Positions 8,557 through 17,291 of a stretch of 64,000 nt of DNA are shown piece after piece (position 1 is the first letter of the stretch; every line of letters begins with the position of its first letter). This DNA is from SHZI01 sp963698405. Lineage in GTDB: Bacteria; Pseudomonadota; Gammaproteobacteria; Steroidobacterales; GCA-2729495. The notes under the pieces were generated by a model that worked only from the letters and a program-made list of their open reading frames with translations, was not told the DNA's origin and ran no database searches. The stretch spans positions 186,001-250,000 of the forward strand of contig CAVOQT010000005.1 of assembly GCA_963698405.1 (NCBI GenBank). The letters run 5' to 3'. Both the position numbers and the translations under genes were made by a program.

Positions 8557-8731
8557 TGCTTTGCTGCTGACCAGCTTTACTTATCTGGCGGTGACTTTAC
8601 CGAATCCCTTTATTGTTTTTTGGTGCACGCCTTAAAGGTGAACGCTGTCGGTGTTTGCCACCCGCCACCCGGCTAAGGTTCCTGCCGGGTTAGGGATCGC
8701 AATGGGCCGCGATTCCGGATGGGTGGTTCGC

Positions 8732-9127
8732 ATGATGTCATTCCGGGCAATGCTCGTTTTTGCCGTGCTCATGCACGCGTCGGTAGCTGTGATGGCCGAC
8801 TCCGGTGTGGGCATTCCGGCAGGTCAGTCTGTAGCTGGTACACAGCTTCCAGCACGGATGGCGCGTGATCCAATACTTGCTGCATTGCCGGTGTTGCCGG
8901 CACAGTCGGATGGCGTGCCGGACTCTGTTGCGGCAACCGATGTGCTGACCCTGAGTGCCCGCGCGCGTGAGTTCCGTCACCTGCTCGGTGATTTTCTGCA
9001 TCAGAGTGGTGTCACAGTCCTTCGTGTTGGCGAGGCTTTTTTGCCGGAACAGCCGGAACCGGGTCTGCAGTTCAGCATCGACCCCGATACCGAGGAAGTC
9101 TTCGTCGGCTGGCGTTTCCAGTTCTGA
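8732..9127 (+). CDS. Predicted secreted protein of unknown function
   Basis: About 131 residues if translation begins at the ATG at 8732 (another ATG follows at 8735). The start gives a clean signal peptide, MMSFRAMLVFAVLMHASVAVMA, cut before DSGVG. The mature part is Pro/Ala-rich, then has an amphipathic helix (ARAREFRHLLGDFLHQ) and ends with PDTEEVFVGWRFQF, whose aromatic final Phe resembles an outer-membrane or periplasmic beta-strand end. I recognise no domain. The frame is open back to 8651, so an earlier start is possible. Confidence 0.55.
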   Translation: MMSFRAMLVFAVLMHASVAVMADSGVGIPAGQSVAGTQLPARMARDPILAALPVLPAQSDGVPDSVAATDVLTLSARAREFRHLLGDFLHQSGVTVLRVGEAFLPEQPEPGLQFSIDPDTEEVFVGWRFQF

Positions 9128-9223
9128 GCCTGAAAGCGCCACGCTGACAGCAGTCAGCAGCAAAGCACCGGTACAATGAACCGATAGCGCCCTACGCTGG
9201 CGCGCCGGGGCGTCGTACCGTTC

Positions 9224-9754
9224 ATGCCCATCGTATCGCTGACATCCATGTGTCGCCGCTCCCGAATGTTGCGGCTGGTACTGCTGTTCGTCCTGTTCAG
9301 TACCGGCAGCCATGCTGCCGATGCCAGTATCGATGTGCTGGCCTTGCGCGATCAGTTTGGCAATACAGATTCTCTGACTGCACATCGCGGTGCGGTGGTC
9401 GTCGCGGTGGTGGTCAATGTGCGGCGTCTGGCCACCATCCAGCGCTGGGCTGAGGAACTCCACGGGCGCTATCCACAGCTCCACTTTCTGAACGTGGCGG
9501 ACCTGCCGGCCGAGGGCCCGGTCGACATCGACCGGGTCGCCGCGACCCTGCAGAAGCGCGTGCCGGCCACGGTGGCGGTGCTCATCGATGTTGAGCGCAG
9601 CTGGGCGACCAGCTATGGCCTGGATACAACAGCACCCAATCTGCTGGTGTTTGATCGCAAGGGTGAGCTTGCCGGACAGATACACGGGCGTTTCAGCACA
9701 GCGCATGCCGCCAGCATCGCGCTCATCATCGACCCGCTGGTAGCTGCGCAATGA
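9224..9754 (+). CDS. Secreted thioredoxin-like protein lacking CXXC
   Basis: First gene of the carotenoid operon. A hydrophobic leader (RLVLLFVLFSTGSHAADA) is followed by a redoxin-like pattern: LRDQFGNTDSL, strand AVVVAVVVNVRR, a helix, strand LHFLNVADL, then VPATVAVLIDVERSWATSYGL, PNLLVFDRKGELAGQIHG. This is the order of a thioredoxin fold, but the active-site CXXC is replaced by NVRRLAT, so classic disulfide chemistry is unlikely. Starts at 9224, 9248 or 9266 are possible; the last two give a tighter signal peptide. It overlaps crtY by 4 bp (ATGA), so the two are probably translated together. Function is unknown. Confidence 0.65.
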   Translation: MPIVSLTSMCRRSRMLRLVLLFVLFSTGSHAADASIDVLALRDQFGNTDSLTAHRGAVVVAVVVNVRRLATIQRWAEELHGRYPQLHFLNVADLPAEGPVDIDRVAATLQKRVPATVAVLIDVERSWATSYGLDTTAPNLLVFDRKGELAGQIHGRFSTAHAASIALIIDPLVAAQ

Positions 9755-10932
9755 GCAGCAAACCGGGTAGCGGGGTATTGCTGGTCGGCGGCGGACTCGC
9801 CAACTGCCTTATCGCCCTGCGACTGCAGGCCTTGCGGCCGGATGTGCCAGTTACCCTGATCGAAGCGGGTGCAGAACCGGGTGGCAATCACACCTGGTCT
9901 TTTCATGGTAGCGACCTGCGACCGGCGGAGCGTGAGTGGCTGCTGCCACTGGCCAGTCACTCCTGGCCGCACTATGAGGTTTGTTTTCCGCAGCGGCAGC
10001 GGCGCATCGCCGGCACGTATCACTCGCTGAGTTCGGCACGACTGCGACAGGCGGTGATGGCCTTGCCTGGTGTACAGCTCATGTCTGGTGTGCGGGCCGT
10101 GCAGCTGACGCCACAGACGGTCCAGCTGGCCGATGGACAGACGCTGACTGCCCGGCTGGTGATCGATGGACGCGGACCCACGGTTGGTGACAGTGTTGGC
10201 CTGGTGCTCCGCTATCAGAAATTCCTTGGTCAGGAACTGCTGCTCGCCGGTCCTCACGGCCTGACCGGTCCGCTGCTCATGGATGCAACGGTGACACAGT
10301 TGGACGGCTACCGGTTTGTGTATCTGCTGCCGTTTGGCCCTGACCGGCTGCTGGTCGAAGATACCTACTACAGCGACACGCCGGACCTGGATACGGCCCT
10401 GCTTCGCCGTAATATCGAAAGCTATGTTCTTGCGCGAGGCTGGGGCTTGTGCGAGATGGTTCGCGAGGAGCGTGGTGTATTGCCGATCGTTCTGGATGCT
10501 GATTTTGATGCCTTCTGGCCCTCTGCCGATGCTGAGCTGCCGCGCGCTGGTTTGCGTGCCGGACTGTTTCATCACACCACCGGCTATTCGCTGCCGGAAG
10601 CGGCGGCGCTCGCTGATGATCTGGCTGCTGTCGCCAGCTTGCACAGCGCTGCGGTGGGTCCCTGGATCCGTGCGCGGGCACGGCGCTGCTGGCAGGCGCA
10701 GCGTTTGTTCAGGATGCTGAATCGCATGCTGTTTCTGGCCGCTGCCCCAGCCGAGCGTTATCGTGTGCTGCAGCATTTCTACCGTCTGCCCCAGCCGCTG
10801 ATCGAACGCTTCTATGCCGGTCGGATCGGTATCAACGATGCGCGGCAGATTCTCAGCGGCAGGCCGCCAGTACCCGTGTTACGCGCCTTGCGCAGCCTCC
10901 CGCCATCCAGCAGTCGGACGGATATTGCATGA
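9751..10932 (+). CDS. crtY: Lycopene beta-cyclase
   Basis: Converts lycopene to beta-carotene by forming beta-ionone rings. The 393 residues start with the dinucleotide-binding motif VLLVGGGLANCLIALRL. The CrtY-type segment GGNHTWSFHGSDL follows, then LVIDGRGP, the conserved middle FLGQELLL, and the C-terminal half with GLFHHTTGYSLPEA and LFRMLNRMLFLAAAP. All of these belong to the CrtY family. The gene overlaps the thioredoxin-like gene and crtI by 4 bp each, so it lies in one operon with crtI and crtB. Confidence 0.93.
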   Translation: MSSKPGSGVLLVGGGLANCLIALRLQALRPDVPVTLIEAGAEPGGNHTWSFHGSDLRPAEREWLLPLASHSWPHYEVCFPQRQRRIAGTYHSLSSARLRQAVMALPGVQLMSGVRAVQLTPQTVQLADGQTLTARLVIDGRGPTVGDSVGLVLRYQKFLGQELLLAGPHGLTGPLLMDATVTQLDGYRFVYLLPFGPDRLLVEDTYYSDTPDLDTALLRRNIESYVLARGWGLCEMVREERGVLPIVLDADFDAFWPSADAELPRAGLRAGLFHHTTGYSLPEAAALADDLAAVASLHSAAVGPWIRARARRCWQAQRLFRMLNRMLFLAAAPAERYRVLQHFYRLPQPLIERFYAGRIGINDARQILSGRPPVPVLRALRSLPPSSSRTDIA

Positions 10933-12422
10933 CGGCCACACCGACCGTAGTCGTCATCGGTGCCGGCTTCGGTGGTCTGGCGCTTGCCATCCGGCTGCAG
11001 TCGGCCGGTGTACGCACCATCCTCCTTGAACGACGTGATCGACCCGGCGGACGCGCCTACGTTTACGAGCAGGATGGCTTCCGTTTCGATGCGGGGCCGA
11101 CTGTGGTTACCGCACCGAATGCATTGGCGGAGTTGTTTGCGCTGAGTGGCAGGGACATCGGCGACTATGTGGACTTGCTGCCGGTCGATCCCTTCTACCG
11201 TCTGATCTGGCAGGACGGTGTCACGCTGGAGTACAACGCGGATGCGGATGCGGTGATCCGCGGCATAGAGCGCATCAGTCCGGGTGATGCGGATGGTTAC
11301 CGTCGCTTTCTGGCCTTCTCAGAGGCGGTGTTTCGCGAGGGTTATCTGAAGCTCGGTACCGTGCCCTTCCAGGATGTCTGGAGCATGGTGCGCGTCGTTC
11401 CCCAGCTGATTCGCCTGAAGAGCCACCGTTCTGTCTACGGGGTCGTATCGGATTTCATGCGTGATCCCCATCTGCGCCAGGCTTTCAGTTTCCAGTCGCT
11501 GCTGATTGGCGGCAATCCCTTTCATGTGCCATCCATCTACGCACTCATTCATGCGCTGGAGCGACGCTGGGGCGTGCACTTTCCACGTGGCGGAACCGGG
11601 GCGCTGGTCGCCGGGCTGGTGCGGCTGTTTCGCGACCTGGGTGGTGAAATCCGACTCGACTGTCCGGTCGAACAGATCACTACAAGCCGCGGTGTTGTGA
11701 CCGGGGTGGGTCTTTCTGACGGGAGCAGCATCATGGCTGATGCGGTGGCCAGCAATGCCGATGTGGTGCATACCTATGCCAGACTGCTGGCCGGTACTGA
11801 ACGTGGTCGCGCCATGGCAAAGCGCCTGACACGCGCCCGGTACAGCAGCTCGCTGTTCGTCGTGCACTTTGGCCTCCGGCGGCAGTATCCGGAGCTTGCG
11901 CATCACACGGTGCTGTTCGGGCCGCGCTATCGTGAGTTGCTGGCGGATATTTTCCAGCGCGGTGTACTGGCCGAGGATTTTTCCCTGTACCTGCACAATC
12001 CTTCGGCGACCGATACCTCTCTCGCCCCGCCGGGGCAGGCCGGATTCTATGCGCTGGCGCCGGTGCCGAATCTCGGCAAGGCACCGATCGACTGGAGTAC
12101 GCTTGGCCCTGTCTACCGTGATCGCATCCTGAACGCACTTGAGAAACAACTGATGCCTGGACTGCGGGAGAACCTGGTGACCTCGAGGATCTTTACGCCA
12201 GCGGATTTCCAGACCGAGCTGAACGCCCATCTGGGTTCGGCATTCTCTCTGGAACCGGTGCTGACACAGAGCGCATGGTTTCGTGTGCACAACCGCGATG
12301 ACCGGCTGCGCAATCTCTACTTCGTCGGTGCCGGCACCCATCCGGGTGCAGGCATTCCCGGTGTAGTCGGTTCGGCGAAGGCGACCGCAGGACTGATGCT
12401 GGCCGACCTGGGGGTGCGCTGA
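10929..12422 (+). CDS. crtI: Phytoene desaturase
   Basis: FAD-dependent enzyme that introduces double bases of conjugation into phytoene to give lycopene. The 497 residues begin with VVVIGAGFGGLALAIRL and a typical ERRDRPGGRAYVYEQDGF segment, then FDAGPTVVTAPNAL. The C-terminus has the bacterial-type signature YFVGAGTHPGAGIPGVVGSA followed by a short helix. Length and motifs match CrtI well. It overlaps crtY upstream and is separated from crtB by a single base, indicating one transcript. Confidence 0.95.
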   Translation: MTATPTVVVIGAGFGGLALAIRLQSAGVRTILLERRDRPGGRAYVYEQDGFRFDAGPTVVTAPNALAELFALSGRDIGDYVDLLPVDPFYRLIWQDGVTLEYNADADAVIRGIERISPGDADGYRRFLAFSEAVFREGYLKLGTVPFQDVWSMVRVVPQLIRLKSHRSVYGVVSDFMRDPHLRQAFSFQSLLIGGNPFHVPSIYALIHALERRWGVHFPRGGTGALVAGLVRLFRDLGGEIRLDCPVEQITTSRGVVTGVGLSDGSSIMADAVASNADVVHTYARLLAGTERGRAMAKRLTRARYSSSLFVVHFGLRRQYPELAHHTVLFGPRYRELLADIFQRGVLAEDFSLYLHNPSATDTSLAPPGQAGFYALAPVPNLGKAPIDWSTLGPVYRDRILNALEKQLMPGLRENLVTSRIFTPADFQTELNAHLGSAFSLEPVLTQSAWFRVHNRDDRLRNLYFVGAGTHPGAGIPGVVGSAKATAGLMLADLGVR

Positions 12423-12423
12423 C

Positions 12424-13374
12424 ATGGATGCTGTCGTCGCCAACAGCAAGGAGATGATCCGTCTGGGTTCGCGGAGCTTCGCACTCGCGGCGAAGCTGTT
12501 TGATGCCAACACGCGACATCATGCCTATATGCTTTATGCATGGTGCCGGTATTGCGACGATCAGATCGACGGGCAGAACCTCGGCATGCGATCGGGGCAG
12601 GGACCTGTCATCGACCGGCCACATGATCCGGCAGCGAGACTGGAACACCTGCGTACAGAGACACACCGGGCCTTTGCCGGTGACACTCTCAGCGAGCCGG
12701 TCTTCATCGGCCTGCAGCGGGTCGGGACTGAATGCGGGATTCCGGAGCGGCACGCGATGGAGTTGTTGGCCGGGTTCGAAATGGATGTGCGCGGCCATCA
12801 GTACCACAGCTTCGAAGAGACGCTGCTGTACTGCTATCGGGTGGCCGGCGTGGTCGGCGTGATGATGGCGCAGCTCATGGGGGTGCGTGATGTGCGCACC
12901 CTGCAGCGTGCGGCTGATCTGGGTATTGCCTTCCAGTTGACGAATATCGCCCGCGACGTACTGGATGATGCTGGCAGCGGGCGATGTTATCTGCCGGCCA
13001 GGTGGCTTGCTGAGGCGGGGCTGTCGGCAACAACGCTTGCTGATCCGGGCAATCGGGCCGCAGTCGCGAGTGTTGTGGCTCGCCTGCTGGACGAGGCAGA
13101 GCGCTACTACCAGTCGGCTGGTCATGGCCTGCAGGCCTTGCCATTCAGGTCTGCCTGGGCGGTATCTGCCGCGCTGGGTATCTACCGGGCGATCGGCCAG
13201 CGGGTACTGGTGCGTGGTGCGCGGGCCTGGGACAGCCGGGTGGTGGTCAGCTCACCGCGCAAACTCGGCGAGCTGATGATCGGCGCCTGGGCGGCCCTGC
13301 GTGCAAAAATCTTCGACCGCTGGCTCATCAGCCTGCCGCGCTCCAGTGATCTCTGGACCATGCCGGATCCCTGA
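12424..13374 (+). CDS. crtB: Phytoene synthase
   Basis: Condenses two geranylgeranyl diphosphates to phytoene, the first committed step. It has 316 residues. The first Asp-rich motif is in YAWCRYCDDQIDG and the second in FQLTNIARDVLDDAGSGRCY, with the trans-isoprenyl synthase region YCYRVAGVVGVMMAQLMG between. The GGPP synthase (crtE) that supplies its substrate is not in this window, while precursors may come from the mevalonate-type operon at 15-21 kb. The MFS gene follows with no spacing. Confidence 0.94.
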   Translation: MDAVVANSKEMIRLGSRSFALAAKLFDANTRHHAYMLYAWCRYCDDQIDGQNLGMRSGQGPVIDRPHDPAARLEHLRTETHRAFAGDTLSEPVFIGLQRVGTECGIPERHAMELLAGFEMDVRGHQYHSFEETLLYCYRVAGVVGVMMAQLMGVRDVRTLQRAADLGIAFQLTNIARDVLDDAGSGRCYLPARWLAEAGLSATTLADPGNRAAVASVVARLLDEAERYYQSAGHGLQALPFRSAWAVSAALGIYRAIGQRVLVRGARAWDSRVVVSSPRKLGELMIGAWAALRAKIFDRWLISLPRSSDLWTMPDP

Positions 13375-14595
13375 GTGGCATTGGAGCCATTGCCCGTATC
13401 GCCGGATATCCGGTTGCTGTTTGCAGCCCGGGTCGTTCGACTGTTCGCTTATGGCTTCGTCTCGGTGGTGCTGGCGCTCTATCTTGCTGCCCGTGGACTG
13501 AGTGAATTTGGCATCGGCCTGCTGCTGTCCGCAACCTTGTTCGGGGACGCGGCGATCACGCTCTGGCTGACCACCATCGCTGATCGCTTTGGCCGGCGGC
13601 GCACCCTGCTGCTGGGTGCGGCCCTGATGGTGCTGGCAGGTACCGCATTTGTGCTGACGGATCAGCCGCTGCTGCTGGCCCTGGCAGCGATTATCGGTGT
13701 GATCAGTCCGAGCGGTTACGAGATAGGGCCATTTCTTTCCGTTGAGCAGGCGGCGTTGACGGGTCTGGTTCCCGGCCAGAGCCGCACCCGTCTGTTCGCC
13801 TGGTATCACCTTGCCGGCTCTCTGGCGACCGCGGCAGGTTCACTGGCTGGCGGCTGGCTGGCGTTCGGCTTGCAGGAAACGGGCCTGACAGCACTCGCTG
13901 CCTATCAGGGCGTACTGGCGGTTTACGCTGTGCTCGGCGGCGTGCTGGTGCTGCTGTTCCTGCGCCTGTCCGCGCAGGTCGAAGTTCAGGTTGTGCCCGA
14001 TACGCCGCAACGGCGTTTTGGTCTGCACCGTTCGCGCGGTGTGGTGGCGCGCCTGAGTGCCTTGTTTGCCGTCGATGCCTTCGCCGGCGGCTTCGTGATC
14101 CAGAGCCTGCTCGCCTACTGGTTTTATCTGCGCTTTGGCATCAGCGAGGCGGCGTTGGGTACCGTGTTTTTCTTTGCCAACCTGCTGGCTGGCATGTCGG
14201 CCTTGCTGGCGACTCGTCTGGCTGCACGTTTTGGCCTGATCAACACCATGGTCTTCACGCACCTGCCCTCGAACGTCTTGCTGTGTCTGGTGCCGTTCAT
14301 GCCGACCCTGCCATGGGCGCTGGCCGTACTGCTGGTGCGCTTCACCATTTCGCAGATGGACGTACCGACGCGGCAGTCCTACACCATGGCGGTGGTCGAT
14401 CCGGATGAACGGTCGGCAGCATCAGGCGTGACCACGATCGCCCGTTCGCTGGGTGCGGCGCTGTCGCCGGCACTCAGCGGTGCGTTGCTGGGCCTGTCAT
14501 TGCAGGCACCGTTTCTGCTGGCCGGTGGTCTCAAGATTATCTACGACCTGGCGCTCTATCGCAGCTTCAAGGCGCTGAAGCCCGAGGAGGAGTAG
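13375..14595 (+). CDS. Major facilitator superfamily transporter
   Basis: A 406-residue membrane protein with about 12 predicted helices. The MFS signature between helices 2 and 3 is visible as TTIADRFGRRRTLLLG, and a symmetric region appears in the second half. Translation probably begins at GTG 13375, the base after the crtB stop. Its position as the last gene of the carotenoid operon suggests export of, or resistance to, a small molecule linked to that operon, but nothing in the sequence identifies the substrate. A strong hairpin follows the stop. Confidence 0.85.
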   Translation: MALEPLPVSPDIRLLFAARVVRLFAYGFVSVVLALYLAARGLSEFGIGLLLSATLFGDAAITLWLTTIADRFGRRRTLLLGAALMVLAGTAFVLTDQPLLLALAAIIGVISPSGYEIGPFLSVEQAALTGLVPGQSRTRLFAWYHLAGSLATAAGSLAGGWLAFGLQETGLTALAAYQGVLAVYAVLGGVLVLLFLRLSAQVEVQVVPDTPQRRFGLHRSRGVVARLSALFAVDAFAGGFVIQSLLAYWFYLRFGISEAALGTVFFFANLLAGMSALLATRLAARFGLINTMVFTHLPSNVLLCLVPFMPTLPWALAVLLVRFTISQMDVPTRQSYTMAVVDPDERSAASGVTTIARSLGAALSPALSGALLGLSLQAPFLLAGGLKIIYDLALYRSFKALKPEEE

Positions 14596-14632
14596 GGGCA
14601 GACTTCGCACCCGAGGTGCGCAAGTCTGCCCC
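14595..14632. terminator. Long inverted repeat between convergent genes
   Basis: GGGGCAGACTT...CGCACC pairs with GGTGCG...AAGTCTGCCCC over a stem of about 17 bp with a small bulge and a tiny loop. It has no T run. It lies between the carotenoid operon and the convergent small gene and may end transcription from either side, or be a mobile palindrome. Confidence 0.6.
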
Positions 14633-14656
14633 GGCAGCACGTGCTGCTGAGTGCGG

Positions 14657-14977
14657 TCAGGCGGTGCCGGACTGGCGCTTGCCGACGATGCCCGACTTGC
14701 CAAAGAAACCTGCCGCGACAGTGCCTTCCAGCGAGTCTCCGTTGATTACGACTTCACCTGTCATCTTCATCGGAAATGGGGAGGTCATTTCCATCTGCCA
14801 GGTGAAGGTGTTGCCATCCAGCTTGCCGTTGGTGACATCGATGGTGCCCAGCATGTTGGTGCTCGTCCCGGTAACGACATTCCCGTCGCTTTTCAGGTCC
14901 ATCACGGACGGTTGGTCACCCATCGGTGTCTGGCTGATGCAGTCCCACTTTCCGTCAATGCTGCTCATGGTGGTCAT
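14657..14977 (-). CDS. Small conserved beta-rich protein of unknown function
   Basis: A 106-residue protein starting at the ATG at 14977, which has AGGAGA about 1-6 bp in front. It reads as repeated beta strands: GKWDCISQTPMGDQ, VMDLKSDGNVVTGTST, TIDVTNGKLDGNTFTW, KMTGEVVINGDSLEGTV, ending SGIVGKRQSG. This is the pattern of a small lipocalin-like barrel. There is no signal peptide, so a cytoplasmic location is expected. I know no function for the family. It converges on the carotenoid operon and follows the ABC exporter on the same strand with about 130 bp between. Confidence 0.7.
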   Translation of the reverse strand: MTTMSSIDGKWDCISQTPMGDQPSVMDLKSDGNVVTGTSTNMLGTIDVTNGKLDGNTFTWQMEMTSPFPMKMTGEVVINGDSLEGTVAAGFFGKSGIVGKRQSGTA

Positions 14978-15106
14978 TCTCCTGTGCTGTCTGTGTACTG
15001 AACCGGTACGAGGCCGGTGCCGACCGCATGATCCATTGATTGGATTTGGCAGAAGTTGACCTGAGTCATGGAGAGGAACGCCAGAGTTCTTTAGGTGCAA
15101 CCGACT

Positions 15107-16336
15107 TCAGGGGCGCACGAGGCGGCGGGACAGCAGGTGACTGATCGCCAGCGTCAGCAGGCCGACGCCGAGCAGGCCCGCGCAGCGTGGCAGCAGTGCA
15201 AGCAGGGGTTCGCCGCGCCAGAAAAGACCGCTGTAGGCTTCGAGCGCCCAGGTGTTGGGTGTGATCCAGCCCAGCGTCTGCAGCCAGCCGGGCATGAAGA
15301 AGCGCGGCACCATGCTGCCGCCGATCGCCGACATGATGAGAATCACGACAGTGGGAAGGATCTGTGCCTGCGCGCGCGTGCGGCAGGCGGTGACGAGCAG
15401 CAGACCGCAGCCGGCTGCGAGTACCGCAGAGCTGAACGAGATCAGCAGCCAGCCGCCGAAGTTGCCGGGTACGTCCACGCCATAGAGCAGCCAGGCGACT
15501 GCAAAGATCACCGTGCCCTGCACCATGCCCTGCAGGATCAGAAAGATGAATCTGCCGTTCAACACTACTGTGATACCGCCCGGCCCGGCGGCGATGCGGT
15601 CGAGAATACCGGCTGCCTGGTCGTCGAGTATGCCCACTGCGTTCTGAGCGGCTGCAAACAGCAGGAACATGAAGACTACCGCGCCGGCGTAGTAGGCGAT
15701 GTGGTTGAGCGCGGCGGTCTGCCCGGCCACATTTTCGTGTTCGAGCAGTTCCTCGAAGGACCAGCCGCTGCGTTGTCCGGATTTGGCCGATTCGCGCAGG
15801 TTGGCGAGCCCGGCTTCTATTTCCGTCTGCTGCTCAGCTGAAAATTCGGTGAATTCCGTGCCGATGAGTTCGGCGACGCGGCCGATGGCGAGATCCGGCA
15901 GCGCGGCGAAGTAGGCGCGCTGCAGTTGTCCGCTCAGTACCGTGGCAGCCACATTGCGCGACGGATCGATGAGCAGCAGCAGCGGCGGTGCGGCGAGACC
16001 CGCTGCGGTGGCCAGCGATTCACCGTCGGCGCGCACGATCAGCGCCACATCTGCGGTCCCCCGGCGCACCAGGTCAAGCGCCACATCGCGGTTGGGCACA
16101 CCGGGGATCACGATCACGGTGGATCCGCTGTCCAGTGCATCGAGCAGGCGGATCGAATCGGCGCTCTGCACTTCATCGACAATCGCTACATGTACCTGCA
16201 CCTGGTCGCTGGCAGCCGTGGCGAAGATTTCCGCGAAGATCAGAAAGAATACGGCGGGTACGAACAGGCTGAGCAGCAGCGCACCACGGTCATGCAGCAG
16301 CTGCAGCAGGGCGGCGCGAAAGATCGCCAGCGTCAT
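15107..16336 (-). CDS. ABC-2 type transporter permease
   Basis: A 409-residue membrane subunit. An N-terminal helix (LLSLFVPAVFFLIFAEIFA) is followed by a large extracytoplasmic domain of about 190 residues. Five further hydrophobic helices follow, among them VVFMFLLFAAAQNAVGIL, VIFAVAWLLYG and LLISFSSAVLAAGCGLLLV. The motif region near MVPRFFMPGWLQTLGWITPNTWALEAY is typical of ABC-2/YhgE-type permeases. It overlaps the ATPase gene by 4 bp, so the two form one exporter. The substrate is unknown; the position behind isoprenoid genes suggests a lipid or pigment-related load, as inference only. Confidence 0.85.
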   Translation of the reverse strand: MTLAIFRAALLQLLHDRGALLLSLFVPAVFFLIFAEIFATAASDQVQVHVAIVDEVQSADSIRLLDALDSGSTVIVIPGVPNRDVALDLVRRGTADVALIVRADGESLATAAGLAAPPLLLLIDPSRNVAATVLSGQLQRAYFAALPDLAIGRVAELIGTEFTEFSAEQQTEIEAGLANLRESAKSGQRSGWSFEELLEHENVAGQTAALNHIAYYAGAVVFMFLLFAAAQNAVGILDDQAAGILDRIAAGPGGITVVLNGRFIFLILQGMVQGTVIFAVAWLLYGVDVPGNFGGWLLISFSSAVLAAGCGLLLVTACRTRAQAQILPTVVILIMSAIGGSMVPRFFMPGWLQTLGWITPNTWALEAYSGLFWRGEPLLALLPRCAGLLGVGLLTLAISHLLSRRLVRP

Positions 16337-17283
16337 TCGTGTGGTACCTGTCCGGTCAGTTCGATGTATACGCCATGCAGGCCGGGTTGCCGGATGCGCA
16401 GTTCAGCGATATCGGCGCCGGCACCGATGAGTTGGGTGCGCAGTTCCGGCAATTGCTCGAGTCCGCTGCTCAGGCGGCCGATCCAGACCCGTTCTTCATT
16501 GGTTGGCGAGAGTCTGGCCGTACGGAGTGCATCGCGAATTGCCGGGGCTGGTTCGGTGGCCAGTATGAGCACGACTTCCTGGTCGCTGCCGAACAGGCGG
16601 CCGATCAATCCGGCAAGGCTGTCCTGGGCGCGAATCGCGCCGGCGGACATCAGCGCGACGCGATCGGCGAGTGCCTCGGCCTCGACCAGATCATGGGTCG
16701 TCATGATCAGGGCCATACCGGTTTTTCGCAGCCGGTCGAGCACCTGGTGCACTTCGTTGCGGGCGACCGGATCGAGTCCGACAGTCGGTTCGTCGAGCAG
16801 CAACAGTTCCGGGTTGTGCAGGGTGCCGGCGGCAATATTGATCCGGCGCTGCATGCCGCCCGACAGGGTGGCGACCACGTCTCCGGCGCGCGCTGCGAGG
16901 CCCGACCATTCGAGTGTGTTGGTCACGGCGGCCGGCAGTTCAGCGGGCTTCAATCCAGCCAGGCGGCCAAACAGTTCCAGATTGTTGCGCACCGTGAGTT
17001 GTGTCCAGAGTGCGATCGACTGGGGTACGAAACCGATTCGGCGCCGTACCTCTGCGTCTGCCGGGTCACCGCCAGCGATACGGATGCTGCCGCTGTCCAG
17101 GCGGGTTCGACCGCAGAGCGCGCGCAGCAGTGTGGTCTTGCCGGCGCCATTCGGTCCAAGCAGTACGAGAATTTCTCCGCCACTGGCGATCAGGTCGGCG
17201 CCAGACAGTGCAGCGCGTGGGCCAAAGCGCCGCAGTGCCGAGCGCACCACCACCAGGGGTTCGGCGCGGTGGGCTTCAGGCAT
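16333..17283 (-). CDS. ABC transporter ATP-binding protein
   Basis: A 316-residue nucleotide-binding subunit. Walker A is LGPNGAGKTTLLRAL, the Q-loop region FVPQSIALW, the signature LSGGMQRRINIA, Walker B LLLLDEPTVGLD, and the switch histidine MTTHD. After about residue 225 an extra C-terminal domain ends HGVYIELTGQVPHE, as in drug or lipid exporters of the ABCA/DrrA type. It is encoded just upstream of its permease (4 bp overlap) and 8 bp downstream of the SDR gene. Confidence 0.9.
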   Translation of the reverse strand: MPEAHRAEPLVVVRSALRRFGPRAALSGADLIASGGEILVLLGPNGAGKTTLLRALCGRTRLDSGSIRIAGGDPADAEVRRRIGFVPQSIALWTQLTVRNNLELFGRLAGLKPAELPAAVTNTLEWSGLAARAGDVVATLSGGMQRRINIAAGTLHNPELLLLDEPTVGLDPVARNEVHQVLDRLRKTGMALIMTTHDLVEAEALADRVALMSAGAIRAQDSLAGLIGRLFGSDQEVVLILATEPAPAIRDALRTARLSPTNEERVWIGRLSSGLEQLPELRTQLIGAGADIAELRIRQPGLHGVYIELTGQVPHE

Positions 17284-17291
17284 GGGGCGGT

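Noticed and set aside
9613..10776. Reverse-strand frame of 387 codons opposite crtY
   Set aside because: Antisense shadow; the forward frame is clearly CrtY.
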